Shown here piece after piece: positions 56,268 to 64,000 of a stretch of DNA of 64,000 nucleotides (within the stretch, counting starts at the first letter, position 1; the number at the start of each line of letters is the position of its first letter). This stretch comes from Streptomyces sp. CG4 (lineage in GTDB: Bacteria > Actinomycetota > Actinomycetes > Streptomycetales > Streptomycetaceae). The notes under the pieces are model-generated. The model saw only the letters and a program-made list of their open reading frames with translations, did no database searches and was not told where the DNA came from. A program made the position numbers and the translations under genes. The DNA is taken from NCBI RefSeq assembly GCF_041080655.1, contig NZ_CP163525.1, positions 8,122,001 to 8,186,000 of the forward strand, given 5' to 3'.

Positions 56268-57653
56268 TCACGCACCCTGCCAAACCGTGGTGATGTTGCA
56301 GAACTCGCGGATTCCGTGCCCGGACAGCTCACGCCCGTACCCGGACCGTTTGACCCCGCCGAACGGGAACGCCGGATGGGAGGCGGTCATCCCGTTGACG
56401 TACACGCATCCGGCCTCCAGATCGCGGGTGAACCGCGCCACCTCGCCGTCGTCCCGCGTCCACACATTGGAACTCAGCCCGAACGGCGAGTCGTTGGCGA
56501 TGAGCAGCGCCTCGTCCAGGTCACCGGCCGGGTACAGCGTGGCCACCGGCCCGAACGCCTCCTCCCGGTGGATCCGCATCTCCCGGGTGATCCCGGCCAG
56601 CACGGTCGGCGGGTAGTACCAGCCCGGCCCGTCCGGCCGCAGGCCGCCGCACAGCACCTCGGCGCCGCTGCGCCGCGCGTCGTCGACCAGTTCCTCCAGA
56701 TCCCGCCGCCCCTGCTCGGTGGCGAGCGGCCCGACGTCGGTGTCCTCCTCCAGCGGGTCGCCGACCTTGAGCGCCCGCATCCCGGCGACGAACTTCGCGA
56801 CGAAGGCGTCGTAGACGTCACGGTGCACGATGAACCGCTTCGCCGCGATGCAGGACTGCCCGTTGTTCTGCACGCGTGCGGTGACCGCCACCTCGGCCGC
56901 CCGGTCCAGGTCGGCGGACGGCATGACGACGTACGGGTCGCTGCCGCCCAGCTCCAGCACCGTCTTCTTGATCATCTGCCCGGCGGTGGCGGCGACCGCC
57001 CGGCCCGCGGGCTCGCTGCCCGTCAGCGTCGCCGCCTTCACCCGCTCGTCGCGCAGGATCTCGTCCACCGCGCCCGCGCCGATCAGCAGCGTCTGGAAAC
57101 AGCCCTCCGTGAAGCCCGCACGGTGGAACAGGTCCTCCAGGTACAGGGCCGTCTGGGGCACGTTGGAGGAGTGCTTGAGCAGGCCCACGTTGCCGGCCAT
57201 CAGCGCGGGCGCGGCGAACCGTACGACCTGCCACAGCGGGAAGTTCCACGGCATCACCGCGAGCACCGGCCCGAGCGGGCGGTAGCGCACCCGGACCCGG
57301 GACGCCCCGGAGTCCCGCACATCCGGCTCGGCGGGCTCCTCGTCCGCCAGCAGTGCCTCGGCATGCTCGGCGTACCAGCGCATCGCCTTCGCGCACTTCG
57401 CGGCCTCCGCACGTGCCTGCCCGACGGGTTTGCCCATCTCCAGGGTCATGGTCCGGGCGATCTCCGGCTGGTCCTCGTCCAGCAGCTCGGCGGCCTGGTT
57501 CAGCAGGCGGGCCCGCTCGGCGAACGGGGTGGTCCGGTACGTGCGGAACGTGGCCTCGGCGAGCTGGAGCCGGCGTTCCAGCTCTTCCTCGCCCATGGGC
57601 TCGTACGTCTTGAGCGTCTCGCCGTTCGCCGGGTTCACCGTCGCGATGGGCAT
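56268..57653 (-). CDS. gabD: NADP-dependent succinate-semialdehyde dehydrogenase
   Basis: The 461-residue aldehyde dehydrogenase starts at ATG 57653 (PIATVNPANGETLKTYEPMG). Catalytic Glu is in KTVLELGGSDPYVVMPSADL and Cys in NNGQSCIAAKRFIVHRDVYD. NPxN-type residues PWNFPLWQVVRFAAPALMAG bind the cofactor. The sequence fits the short SSADH subfamily that oxidises succinate semialdehyde to succinate, the last step of GABA use. A longer frame to 57713 is rejected. No gabT is adjacent. Confidence 0.9.
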   Translation of the reverse strand: MPIATVNPANGETLKTYEPMGEEELERRLQLAEATFRTYRTTPFAERARLLNQAAELLDEDQPEIARTMTLEMGKPVGQARAEAAKCAKAMRWYAEHAEALLADEEPAEPDVRDSGASRVRVRYRPLGPVLAVMPWNFPLWQVVRFAAPALMAGNVGLLKHSSNVPQTALYLEDLFHRAGFTEGCFQTLLIGAGAVDEILRDERVKAATLTGSEPAGRAVAATAGQMIKKTVLELGGSDPYVVMPSADLDRAAEVAVTARVQNNGQSCIAAKRFIVHRDVYDAFVAKFVAGMRALKVGDPLEEDTDVGPLATEQGRRDLEELVDDARRSGAEVLCGGLRPDGPGWYYPPTVLAGITREMRIHREEAFGPVATLYPAGDLDEALLIANDSPFGLSSNVWTRDDGEVARFTRDLEAGCVYVNGMTASHPAFPFGGVKRSGYGRELSGHGIREFCNITTVWQGA

Positions 57654-57728
57654 GGCTGACCTCCCTGGGAGCGGGCTTGACTCGACCTTCGCGCGCGGGC
57701 GTGCGGTCCGCAACGCGTGGCGTCCGGT

Positions 57729-58202
57729 TCAGTCCGTGTGCTCCGCCAGCCGGTCGAGAAACGCGTTCTGGGCCGTGATGATCAGCTCCCGGGCCCGGTC
57801 CAGGCCGAGCCACTCCACGCGGTCCAGTTCGGGGAACTCCTGCTCCCGGCCGGACCTCGGCGGCCACTCCATGGTGAAGGTGCCGGGGCTGAAGGCGCTC
57901 AGGTCCGGGTCCGCCTCGACGGCCCACGCCGTGACGATCTTGCCGTTCTTCTGCACGACCTCGCCCAGCGGTACGGCCGTCCCGCCGGGCGGTGCCAGCC
58001 CCAGCTCCTCGCGGAACTCGCGCCGGGCGGCCTCCCAGGCGGGCTCGTCGGGAGCGTACTCGCCCTTGGGGACCGTCCACGCCCCCGCGTCCTTCTTCGC
58101 CCACAGCGGACCACCCATATGGCCGAGCAACACCTCAAGGCCGTCGTCGGTGTGCCGGAACAGGAGAAGTCCCGCGCTGCGCTTCGTCGTACGCACCGTC
58201 AT
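57729..58202 (-). CDS. Nudix hydrolase
   Basis: The 157-residue Nudix protein has RSAGLLLFRHTDDGLEVLLG, WTVPKGEYAPDEPAWEAARR and the box core REFREELGLAPPGG with all conserved residues (G-x5-E-x7-REUxEExGU). Its family is Ap4A/diadenosine-polyphosphate-like or ADP-ribose-type; specificity cannot be fixed. Its ATG overlaps the DNA ligase stop by 4 bp, so ligase and Nudix are translated from one message, suggesting nucleotide clean-up during DNA repair. Confidence 0.9.
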   Translation of the reverse strand: MTVRTTKRSAGLLLFRHTDDGLEVLLGHMGGPLWAKKDAGAWTVPKGEYAPDEPAWEAARREFREELGLAPPGGTAVPLGEVVQKNGKIVTAWAVEADPDLSAFSPGTFTMEWPPRSGREQEFPELDRVEWLGLDRARELIITAQNAFLDRLAEHTD

Positions 58203-59737
58203 GGCCTGACCTCCGGGTGGGCCGCCAGCAGGGCCTCCACCGTATCGGCCTCCTCGGGGCGTTTGTCCTCGCGGTAGCGGATCACGCGGGCGAAGCGGAG
58301 GGTGACGCCGGCCGGGTAGCGGGAGGAGCGCTGGAGGCCGTCGTAGGCGATCTCCGCGACGAGTTCGGGGCGGACCCGGACCACCCAGCCGTCGTCCTCG
58401 ACCGCCAACTCCTGGAGCTTCTCGGTCTGCCAGGCGAGCATCGCGTCGGTCATGCCCTTGAAGGTCTTGCCGAGCATCGCGAACGTGCCGTCCGGATTGC
58501 GGGCGCCGAGGTGGAGGTTGGAGAGCCGGCCCGTGCGACGGCCGTGACCCCACTCGGCGGCCAGCACGACCAGGTCGAGGGTGTGGACGGGCTTGACCTT
58601 CAGCCAGGCGGCGCCGCGCCGGCCCGCGCTGTAGGGCGCGTCCAGCGCTTTCACCACCACGCCCTCGTGCCCGCGGGCCAGGGTCTCGGCGAGGAACCGT
58701 TCCGCCTCCGGGATGTACTCGGGCCCGGAGGCGACCGTCCGGCGCACCCGCATCGGCTCGGGCACCAGCCGGGCCAGCCGTGCGTGCCGCTCGGTGAAGG
58801 GCAGGTCCAGCAACTCGGTGCCGTCGACCGACAGGACGTCGAAGAACACGGGGGAGACCGGGACCTGACCGGCCGCCTTCGCCACGTCCGTCCGGGAGCC
58901 GACCCGGCCCGCCGTCTCCTGGAAGGAGCGGGGCCGCCCGGCCGCGTCGAAGGAGATCACCTCGCCGTCCAGAATGAACCGCTCACCCCCCAACTCCCGT
59001 GCGGCGGCGGTCACTTCGGGCAGCCGGTCGGTGATGTCGTCCAGCGTGCGGGTGTACACCCGGACCGTGTCGCCGTCCCGGTGGACCTGCACCCGGATGC
59101 CGTCCAGCTTCTCCTCCACCGCGCACGCGCCCAGCTTCTCCACCGCCTCGGCGACCGAGGACGCGGTGTGCGCCAACATCGGCAGCACGGGCCGGCCGAC
59201 GGTGAGCCGGAAGCGCTCCAGTGCCCCGGGCCCCTCGGCCAGCAGCGCCCGAGCGACCGTCTGCAGCGACCCGGCGAGCATCACCGCCCGGCGTACGGCG
59301 GCCGGGTCCGCCTCCGTCGCCCGGGCGAGGCCCTCCACGGCGACCGCGTCCAGCGCGCCCTGCCGTACCTCGCCGGTGAGCAGACCGCGCAGGAAACGCT
59401 GCTCCTGCTCGGTGGCCGCGCCCATCAGCTCGCCGACGAGCCGCGCCCGCTCCGCCTGCGAGCCCGGCCCGGACACCGTGCCCAGCTCGGTGAGCAGTGC
59501 GTCGACCTCCCGGACCGTGAGGGTGGGCCCGGCGGCCGGCGGCACCGGACGGCTCAGCACCTTCCAGCCGACGCCGAGCCGGCCCTGCGGCAGCCGGCCG
59601 GCCAGATACGGGATGACGACCGGCACGTCGTCCGGCTCCGCCTCCCGGAACAGCTCCGCGAGCAGGGCCGTCTTGCGGGAGCGGGCCGCTGTCGCGGCGA
59701 CCTCCCGGGACACCTGGGCCAGCCGGGCCAGCAGCAT
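58199..59737 (-). CDS. ATP-dependent DNA ligase
   Basis: The 512-residue ligase has an N-terminal DNA-binding domain (LLARLAQVSREVAATAARSR), the nucleotidyl-lysine motif AVEEKLDGIRVQVHRDGDTV (KxDG), RFILDGEVISFDAAGR (motif III/IIIa region), HEGVVVKALDAPYSAGRRGA (motif IV) and AAWLKVKPVHTLDLVVLAAE (motif V). It is the archaeal/LigB-like ATP-dependent type, distinct from the essential NAD-dependent LigA, and probably serves repair. ATG 59737; the frame to 59854 adds a non-conserved leader. Coupled to the Nudix gene. Confidence 0.93.
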   Translation of the reverse strand: MLLARLAQVSREVAATAARSRKTALLAELFREAEPDDVPVVIPYLAGRLPQGRLGVGWKVLSRPVPPAAGPTLTVREVDALLTELGTVSGPGSQAERARLVGELMGAATEQEQRFLRGLLTGEVRQGALDAVAVEGLARATEADPAAVRRAVMLAGSLQTVARALLAEGPGALERFRLTVGRPVLPMLAHTASSVAEAVEKLGACAVEEKLDGIRVQVHRDGDTVRVYTRTLDDITDRLPEVTAAARELGGERFILDGEVISFDAAGRPRSFQETAGRVGSRTDVAKAAGQVPVSPVFFDVLSVDGTELLDLPFTERHARLARLVPEPMRVRRTVASGPEYIPEAERFLAETLARGHEGVVVKALDAPYSAGRRGAAWLKVKPVHTLDLVVLAAEWGHGRRTGRLSNLHLGARNPDGTFAMLGKTFKGMTDAMLAWQTEKLQELAVEDDGWVVRVRPELVAEIAYDGLQRSSRYPAGVTLRFARVIRYREDKRPEEADTVEALLAAHPEVRP

Positions 59738-59783
59738 GCAGCCATCGTGCCTCAGCGCTCCGCCGGGTGCGCGGTGCCTCCGG

Positions 59784-60809
59784 TCATTCGTCTGCCTGGT
59801 GAGGTGCGTTGCCGGCTGCGGCGCCGTTGTGGCTGGTCGCCCAGTTCCCCGCACCCCTTTGGGGCGCGCTCGCGTCCAGGTCGGCGAACAGCAGCTCCCC
59901 GTTGATCGCCGCCCCCGCCCGGTACCCCCGGCTCGCCGCGTTGATCACCTGCTCCGCGAAGCCGCTCGCGTTGCCCGCCGCCCACAGTCCGGGCACGCTC
60001 GTCAGGCCCCGCTCGTCGATCACCGGGTAGCTGCCGAACGGCGTCTCGCGCAGCTCGGCGCCCAGCTTCACCAGCAGATCGTTCCGCGGAACGGCGCGCG
60101 GGGCGGCGTACAGCACCTCGCGCTCGTGGACCGTGCCGTCGGCGAGCCGGACCCCGGTGAGCCGGTCGTCGGCCACGACGAGTTCCGTGACCTTCCCGGG
60201 CACGACCATGACCCCGGCCACGGCCAGCCGACGCAGATCGTCGTCCGTCAGCTCCGACTCGCTCACCTCGTGCAGGAAGAACCGCACGTCCTTCGTCCAC
60301 CGGGTCACCATCAGCGCCTGGTGCACGCTCAGCGGCGAGGTCGCGAGCACCCCGGTCGGCAGGTCGCGGACCTCCCAGCCGTGGCAGTACGGGCAGTGCA
60401 CCACGTCCCGGCCGAACCGCTCGGCCAGCCCGGGAACCTCGGGCAGCTCGTCCCGCAGGCCCGTCGCGATCACCAGCTGCCGGGCCCGCACCGTCCGGCC
60501 GTCGGCGAGCCGCGCCGTGAAGCCCGCCTCGTCCTGCTCCGCGTCCACCACCCGGTCCCGGACCAGCTCCACCCCGTACCGGGCGATCTCCTCGCGGCCG
60601 ACCGCCAGGAACTCGGCCGGCGACATGCCGTCCCGGGACAGATAGCCCTGCAGGTGCGCGGACGGCGCGTTGCGCGGCTCGCCCGCGTCGACCACCAGCG
60701 TGCGGCGCCGGGCCCGGCCGAGGACCAGCGCGGCGGACAGCCCGGCGGCTCCGCCTCCGACGACGACTGCTTCGTATGCGTTGTTCTCGGTTGTGTCGTT
60801 CTCGGTCAT
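59784..60809 (-). CDS. Thioredoxin-reductase-like FAD/NAD(P) oxidoreductase
   Basis: The 341-residue flavoprotein has VVGGGAAGLSAALVLGRARR (FAD motif), VIATGLRDELPEVPGL, redox CPYCHGWE near residue 145, and GLWAAGNASGFAEQVINAAS. It resembles thioredoxin reductase-type enzymes but the partner is unknown. The last 25 residues (RGAGNWATSHNGAAAG and beyond) are encoded by a dispersed intergenic repeat (59831-59857), so the tail is probably read-through of repeat DNA. ATG 60809; the upstream extension crosses the divergent promoter. Divergent from an XRE-cupin regulator that may control it. Confidence 0.88.
   Translation of the reverse strand: MTENDTTENNAYEAVVVGGGAAGLSAALVLGRARRRTLVVDAGEPRNAPSAHLQGYLSRDGMSPAEFLAVGREEIARYGVELVRDRVVDAEQDEAGFTARLADGRTVRARQLVIATGLRDELPEVPGLAERFGRDVVHCPYCHGWEVRDLPTGVLATSPLSVHQALMVTRWTKDVRFFLHEVSESELTDDDLRRLAVAGVMVVPGKVTELVVADDRLTGVRLADGTVHEREVLYAAPRAVPRNDLLVKLGAELRETPFGSYPVIDERGLTSVPGLWAAGNASGFAEQVINAASRGYRAGAAINGELLFADLDASAPQRGAGNWATSHNGAAAGNAPHQADE
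59831..59857. repeat. Dispersed Streptomyces intergenic repeat, copy 2
   Basis: GGCTGGTCGCCCAGTTCCCC and following bases match 52305-52331 with two differences. In this copy the repeat encodes the C-terminal tail of the flavoprotein. Confidence 0.7.
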
Positions 60810-60838
60810 GACGCGACGGTCGCCCGACGGCCGCGCGA

Positions 60839-60867
60839 TTGACAAACCTGTTTGCCGATCCTGCAAT
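60839..60867 (+). promoter_or_regulatory. Leaderless promoter with operator for the XRE-cupin gene
   Basis: TTGACA (60839-60844) and TGCAAT (60862-60867) are spaced 17 bp, and the ATG at 60875 follows the -10 by 7 bases, so transcription should start at or next to the start codon. A palindrome CAAAC-CT-GTTTG (60843-60854) covers the spacer, a likely operator for the XRE-cupin protein and the divergent flavoprotein gene. Confidence 0.7.
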
Positions 60868-60874
60868 AGGGGCC

Positions 60875-61447
60875 ATGAGCACGGACGACGTACTGGCGGA
60901 GGTGGGTGCCCGGCTGCGGCGCATCCGCAAGGAGCGGGAGGTGACCCTGGCCGCGCTGTCCGAGGCGACCGGGATCTCCGTGAGCACCCTCTCCCGGCTG
61001 GAGTCGGGTCTGCGCAAGCCCAGCCTCGAACTGCTGCTGCCGATCGCCCAGGCCCATCAAGTGCCGCTGGACGAACTGGTCGGCGCGCCGCCGGTGGGCG
61101 ATCCGCGGGTGCGGTCCAAGCCGATCGTGCGGGGCGGGCGCACCCACTGGCCGCTGACCCGCCAGCCCGGCGGTCTGCAGGCCTTCAAGGTGCTGGAACC
61201 GCGGCGGAAGCAGGATCCGGATCCTCGCGTCCACGAGGGGTACGAGTGGCTGTACGTGCTGTCGGGGCGGCTGCGGCTGGTCCTCGGGGAGTACGACGTG
61301 GTGCTGTCGGCGGGGGAGGCGGCCGAGTTCGACACGCGCGTGCCGCACTGGTTCGGGTCGACGGGCGAAGGGCCGGTGGAGTTCCTCAGCCTGTTCGGGC
61401 CGCAGGGGGAACGGATGCATGTGCGGGCGCGGCCGACGCGGAAGTGA
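60875..61447 (+). CDS. XRE-family regulator with C-terminal cupin domain
   Basis: From ATG 60875 the 190-residue protein has an N-terminal helix-turn-helix (LRRIRKEREVTLAALSEATG; ISVSTLSRLESGLRKPSLEL) and a C-terminal cupin_2 domain (GYEWLYVLSGRLRLVLGEYD; SAGEAAEFDTRVPHWFGSTG). Such regulators sense small ligands or redox state through the cupin. TTG 60839 in frame would lie within the -35 box, so it is unlikely. It probably controls the divergent thioredoxin-reductase-like gene. Confidence 0.92.
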   Translation: MSTDDVLAEVGARLRRIRKEREVTLAALSEATGISVSTLSRLESGLRKPSLELLLPIAQAHQVPLDELVGAPPVGDPRVRSKPIVRGGRTHWPLTRQPGGLQAFKVLEPRRKQDPDPRVHEGYEWLYVLSGRLRLVLGEYDVVLSAGEAAEFDTRVPHWFGSTGEGPVEFLSLFGPQGERMHVRARPTRK

Positions 61448-61492
61448 CGTGGCCGACTCTCCCGTGACACGGCCGACTGTTCCCTGATCGGC

Positions 61493-61504
61493 AAGCGACC
61501 GCTT
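61493..61504. promoter_or_regulatory. Candidate fatty-acid/TetR-type operator
   Basis: AAGCG-AC-CGCTT, a perfect inverted repeat 50 bp before the quinone oxidoreductase start, in front of a three-gene acyl-CoA dehydrogenase operon. AAGCG/CGCTT sites precede many Streptomyces lipid-catabolism operons. Confidence 0.5.
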
Positions 61505-61553
61505 AGTATGCCGTCGGACCCGGTCAGACGAAGCAGTCCCGTGGAGGCCCCGC

Positions 61554-62519
61554 ATGCAGGCATGGCAAGTGCACGAGAACGGCGAGCCGAGCGAGGTGAT
61601 GCGCCTGGCGGAGGTGGAGCGGCCCACGCCCGGTGACGGCCAGGTGCTGCTCCGCGTGCGTGCCGCCAACATCAACTTCCCGGACGCGCTGCTGTGCCGG
61701 GGCCAGTACCAGGTGCGCCCGCCGCTGCCGTTCACGCCCGGCGTGGAGATCTGCGGCGAGACCGCGGACGGCCGCCGGGTGATCGCCAACCCAGCCCTGC
61801 CGTACGGCGGCTTCGCCGAGTACGCCCTCGCCGACGCCCGCGCCCTGCTGCCCGCGCCCGAGGCGCTGGACGACGCCGAGGCCGCCGCCCTGCACATCGG
61901 CTACCAGACCGGCTGGTTCGGCCTGCACCGCCGGGCCCGCCTGGAGGCCGGCGAGAACCTGCTCGTGCACGCCGCGGCCGGAGGCGTCGGCAGCGCGGCC
62001 GTGCAGCTCGGCAAGGCGGCCGGGGCCCGGGTGATCGGGGTCGTCGGCGGCGCGGACAAGGCCGCCGTGGCCCGCGAGCTGGGCTGTGACGTGGTCGTGG
62101 ACCGCCGCAGCGAGGACGTGATCGCGGCCGTGAAGGAGGCCACCGGCGGCCGGGGCGCCGACGTGATCTACGACCCCGTCGGCGGCGAGGCCTACGCCCA
62201 GTCCGCCAAGCTGGTCGCCTTCGAGGGCCGGATCGTCGTCGTCGGCTTCGCCAGCGGCAGCATCCCCAGCCCGGCCCTCAACCACGCGCTGGTGAAGAAC
62301 TACTCGATCCTCGGCCTGCACTGGGGCCTGTACGCGACCAAGAACCCGAAGCTCATCCTGCGCTGCCACGAGGAACTGACCGAACTGGCCGCCCGGGGCG
62401 CGATCAAGCCGCTGGTCAGCGAGCGGGTGCCGCTCGGCGAGGCCGCCGGGGCCGTGCAGAAGGTGGCGGACGGCCGGTCCACCGGCCGGATCGCCGTGGT
62501 GATGGAGGAAGCAGCATGA
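61554..62519 (+). CDS. NADPH:quinone oxidoreductase (zinc-free MDR family)
   Basis: The 321-residue protein is a QOR-type medium-chain reductase: VLLRVRAANINFPDALLCRG, cofactor-binding LLVHAAAGGVGSAAVQLGKA (GxGxxG) and VIYDPVGGEAYAQSAKLVAF. It lacks zinc ligands. Its stop overlaps the acyl-CoA dehydrogenase start (ATGA), making it part of a coupled operon of three oxidoreductases. It may reduce an enoyl or quinone intermediate of the pathway. Confidence 0.9.
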   Translation: MQAWQVHENGEPSEVMRLAEVERPTPGDGQVLLRVRAANINFPDALLCRGQYQVRPPLPFTPGVEICGETADGRRVIANPALPYGGFAEYALADARALLPAPEALDDAEAAALHIGYQTGWFGLHRRARLEAGENLLVHAAAGGVGSAAVQLGKAAGARVIGVVGGADKAAVARELGCDVVVDRRSEDVIAAVKEATGGRGADVIYDPVGGEAYAQSAKLVAFEGRIVVVGFASGSIPSPALNHALVKNYSILGLHWGLYATKNPKLILRCHEELTELAARGAIKPLVSERVPLGEAAGAVQKVADGRSTGRIAVVMEEAA

Positions 62520-63697
62520 CCGACGCCGACGAACTCGTCCGCCGCACACGGGAGTTGCTCGCCGAGCATCCCCCGGCGAGCACGGACCGCCTGGACTTCC
62601 TGCGGGCCCGTTTCGACGCCGGCCTCGCCTGGGTGCACTACCCGGAAGGACTCGGCGGACTGGGCGCCCCGCGCTCCCTGCAGAGCGCCGTGGACGCCGA
62701 ACTGGAGGCCGCGGGCGCCCCCGACAACGACCCCCGGCGCATCGGCATCGGCCTCGGCATGGCCGCGCCGACGATCCTCAAGTACGGCACCGAGGAGCAG
62801 AAGCAGCGCTATCTGCGGCCGCTGTGGACGGGGGAGGAGGTCTGGTGCCAGCTGTTCAGCGAGCCCGGCGCCGGCTCCGACCTGGCCGCGCTCGGCACCC
62901 GCGCCGTACGGGAAGGCGACGACTGGGTCGTCAACGGGCAGAAGGTGTGGACCTCCAGCGCCCACCTCGCCCGCTGGGCCATCCTCATCGCCCGTACCGA
63001 CCCGGACGTGCCCAAGCACGCGGGCATCACCTACTTCATCTGCGACATGACCGACCCGGGCGTCGAGGTCCGGCCGCTGCGCCAGATCACCGGCGAGGCC
63101 GAGTTCAACGAGGTCTTCCTCACCGACGTCCGCATCCCCGACACCCGCCGCCTCGGCGAGGCCGGCGACGGCTGGCGGGTCGCCCAGACCACCCTCAACA
63201 ACGAGCGCGTGGCCATCGGCGGCATGCGGCTGCCCCGTGAGGGCGGCATGATCGGCCCGGTCGCCCGGACCTGGCGCGAGCGCCCCGAACTGCGCACCCA
63301 CGACCTGCATCAGCGGCTGCTGAAGCTGTGGGTCGAGGCCGAGGTCTCCCGCCTCACCGCGGAGCGCCTGCGCCAGCAGCTCACCGTCGGCCAGCCCGGC
63401 CCCGAGGGCGCCGGTATGAAGCTCGCCTTCGCCCGCCTCAACCAGGAGATCAGCGGCCTGGAGGTCGAACTCCGCGGCGCGGAGGGCCTGTTGTACGACG
63501 ACTGGACCATGCGCCGCCCCGAGCTGGTCGACTTCACAGGCCGTGACGCCGGTTACCGCTACCTCCGCGCCAAGGGCAACAGCATCGAGGGCGGCACCAG
63601 CGAGGTGCTGCTGAACATCGTCGCCGAGCGGGTCCTCGGCCTGCCCGCCGAGCCGCGCACCGACAAGGACGTCGCCTGGAAGGACCTGGCCCGATGA
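62516..63697 (+). CDS. Acyl-CoA dehydrogenase
   Basis: The 393-residue enzyme has WCQLFSEPGAGSDLAALGTR, WVVNGQKVWTSSAHLARWAI, and a terminal YLRAKGNSIEGGTSEVLLNI with the GGTSE loop. Pairs of acyl-CoA dehydrogenases of this type (FadE26/27-like, as in side-chain catabolism) often function as heteromers, and a second one begins at the overlapping ATGA downstream. ATG 62516 overlaps the QOR stop. Substrate unknown. Confidence 0.9.
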   Translation: MTDADELVRRTRELLAEHPPASTDRLDFLRARFDAGLAWVHYPEGLGGLGAPRSLQSAVDAELEAAGAPDNDPRRIGIGLGMAAPTILKYGTEEQKQRYLRPLWTGEEVWCQLFSEPGAGSDLAALGTRAVREGDDWVVNGQKVWTSSAHLARWAILIARTDPDVPKHAGITYFICDMTDPGVEVRPLRQITGEAEFNEVFLTDVRIPDTRRLGEAGDGWRVAQTTLNNERVAIGGMRLPREGGMIGPVARTWRERPELRTHDLHQRLLKLWVEAEVSRLTAERLRQQLTVGQPGPEGAGMKLAFARLNQEISGLEVELRGAEGLLYDDWTMRRPELVDFTGRDAGYRYLRAKGNSIEGGTSEVLLNIVAERVLGLPAEPRTDKDVAWKDLAR

Positions 63698-64000
63698 CCG
63701 ATCTTCTCTACTCCGAGGAGGAAGAGGCGCTGCGCGCCGCCGTCCGCGATCTGCTCACGGACCACTGCGCGCCGGCGGACGTCATCGCCCGCAGCGAGTC
63801 CGGCGTCCCGCACGACCTCGCGCTGTGGAAGTCCCTCGCCGAGGGCATGGGCCTCGCCGGGCTCCTGGTGCCCGAGGAACAGGGCGGTCAGGGCGCCTCC
63901 GCCCGCGAAGTCGCCGTGGTACTGGAGGAGTTGGGCCGGGCGGTGGCCCCCGTGCCGTACCTCACCAGCGCGGTCGTGGCCACCGAGGCCCTGCTGGCCT
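63694..64000 (+). CDS. Acyl-CoA dehydrogenase, truncated by window edge
   Basis: The frame starts at ATG 63694, overlapping the previous stop by 4 bp, and runs off the window after 102 codons. It begins TDLLYSEEEEALRAAVRDLL and continues AEGMGLAGLLVPEEQGGQGA, the N-terminal helical domain of the family. With the upstream paralogue it probably forms a two-subunit dehydrogenase. The catalytic region is outside the window. Confidence 0.9.
   Translation, partial: MTDLLYSEEEEALRAAVRDLLTDHCAPADVIARSESGVPHDLALWKSLAEGMGLAGLLVPEEQGGQGASAREVAVVLEELGRAVAPVPYLTSAVVATEALLA

Noticed and set aside
1..64000. tRNA, rRNA or CRISPR loci
   Set aside because: None was recognised by eye; the island does not end in a tRNA gene. 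A tRNA/CRISPR scan would settle this.

Overview
The window is high-GC DNA whose gene content, GTG/TTG starts and strong G/C third-position bias indicate a Streptomyces chromosome. From memory of the S. coelicolor map, the block from about 10 kb to the right end resembles the region carrying bioBADF, the urease cluster, tap, rocD, pfkA, murT/gatD, rppA and an ATP-dependent DNA ligase. I recall this and did not search it. No tRNA, rRNA or CRISPR array was seen.

The left 10 kb is accessory DNA. It opens with the right part of an IS3-family element and a broken IS256-family transposase. Next comes a gene resembling the phiC31 gp3 recombination directionality factors. A perfect 153-bp direct repeat follows (2276-2428 and 9742-9894). 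It brackets about 7.3 kb holding a recombinase scrap, two tandem paralogous membrane proteins, an HxlR regulator divergent from an epoxide-hydrolase-like enzyme, an intact IS with a 5-bp target duplication, an IS5-type element and a membrane-anchored degenerate Nudix protein. The right repeat copy encodes the last 38 residues of a GDSL/SGNH hydrolase. This looks like an att-like or duplication boundary where the island joins the core chromosome.

From 10 to 29 kb lie two overlapping CNNM/CBS membrane proteins, a GNAT, an ABC-FtsX exporter, an RHH/Fic-like toxin-antitoxin pair, a methyltransferase and the biotin genes (bioB-bioA-bioD divergent from bioF). Then come an XRE/DUF397/ATPase regulatory triad whose XRE gene carries a TTA codon, a LysR/LysE pair sharing a perfect palindrome, an NlpC/P60 hydrolase behind a c-di-AMP (ydaO/yuaA) riboswitch, a ClpP paralogue lacking its catalytic histidine, and a Phd-like antitoxin.

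From 29 to 50 kb come ureABCFGD behind a GlnR-type box, the secreted tripeptidyl aminopeptidase, an epimerase, a PlsC acyltransferase and a DUF6153/DUF305 pair separated by a small inverted-repeat (MITE-like) element. A decayed phosphatase gene sits beside a complete PAS-GAF-PP2C-ATPase protein. These are followed by ddaH-rocD with a divergent Lrp regulator, CtaG, pfkA and gatD/murT.

From 49.6 kb to the end lie peptide deformylase, a TetR regulator divergent from an acyl-CoA dehydrogenase, and the rppA-cyp158A2-momA flaviolin/tetrahydroxynaphthalene operon. The stretch closes with a TenA-like protein, succinate-semialdehyde dehydrogenase, a Nudix-ligase overlapping pair, a thioredoxin-reductase-like oxidoreductase divergent from an XRE-cupin regulator with an apparently leaderless promoter, and a quinone oxidoreductase followed by two acyl-CoA dehydrogenases, the last cut by the window edge.
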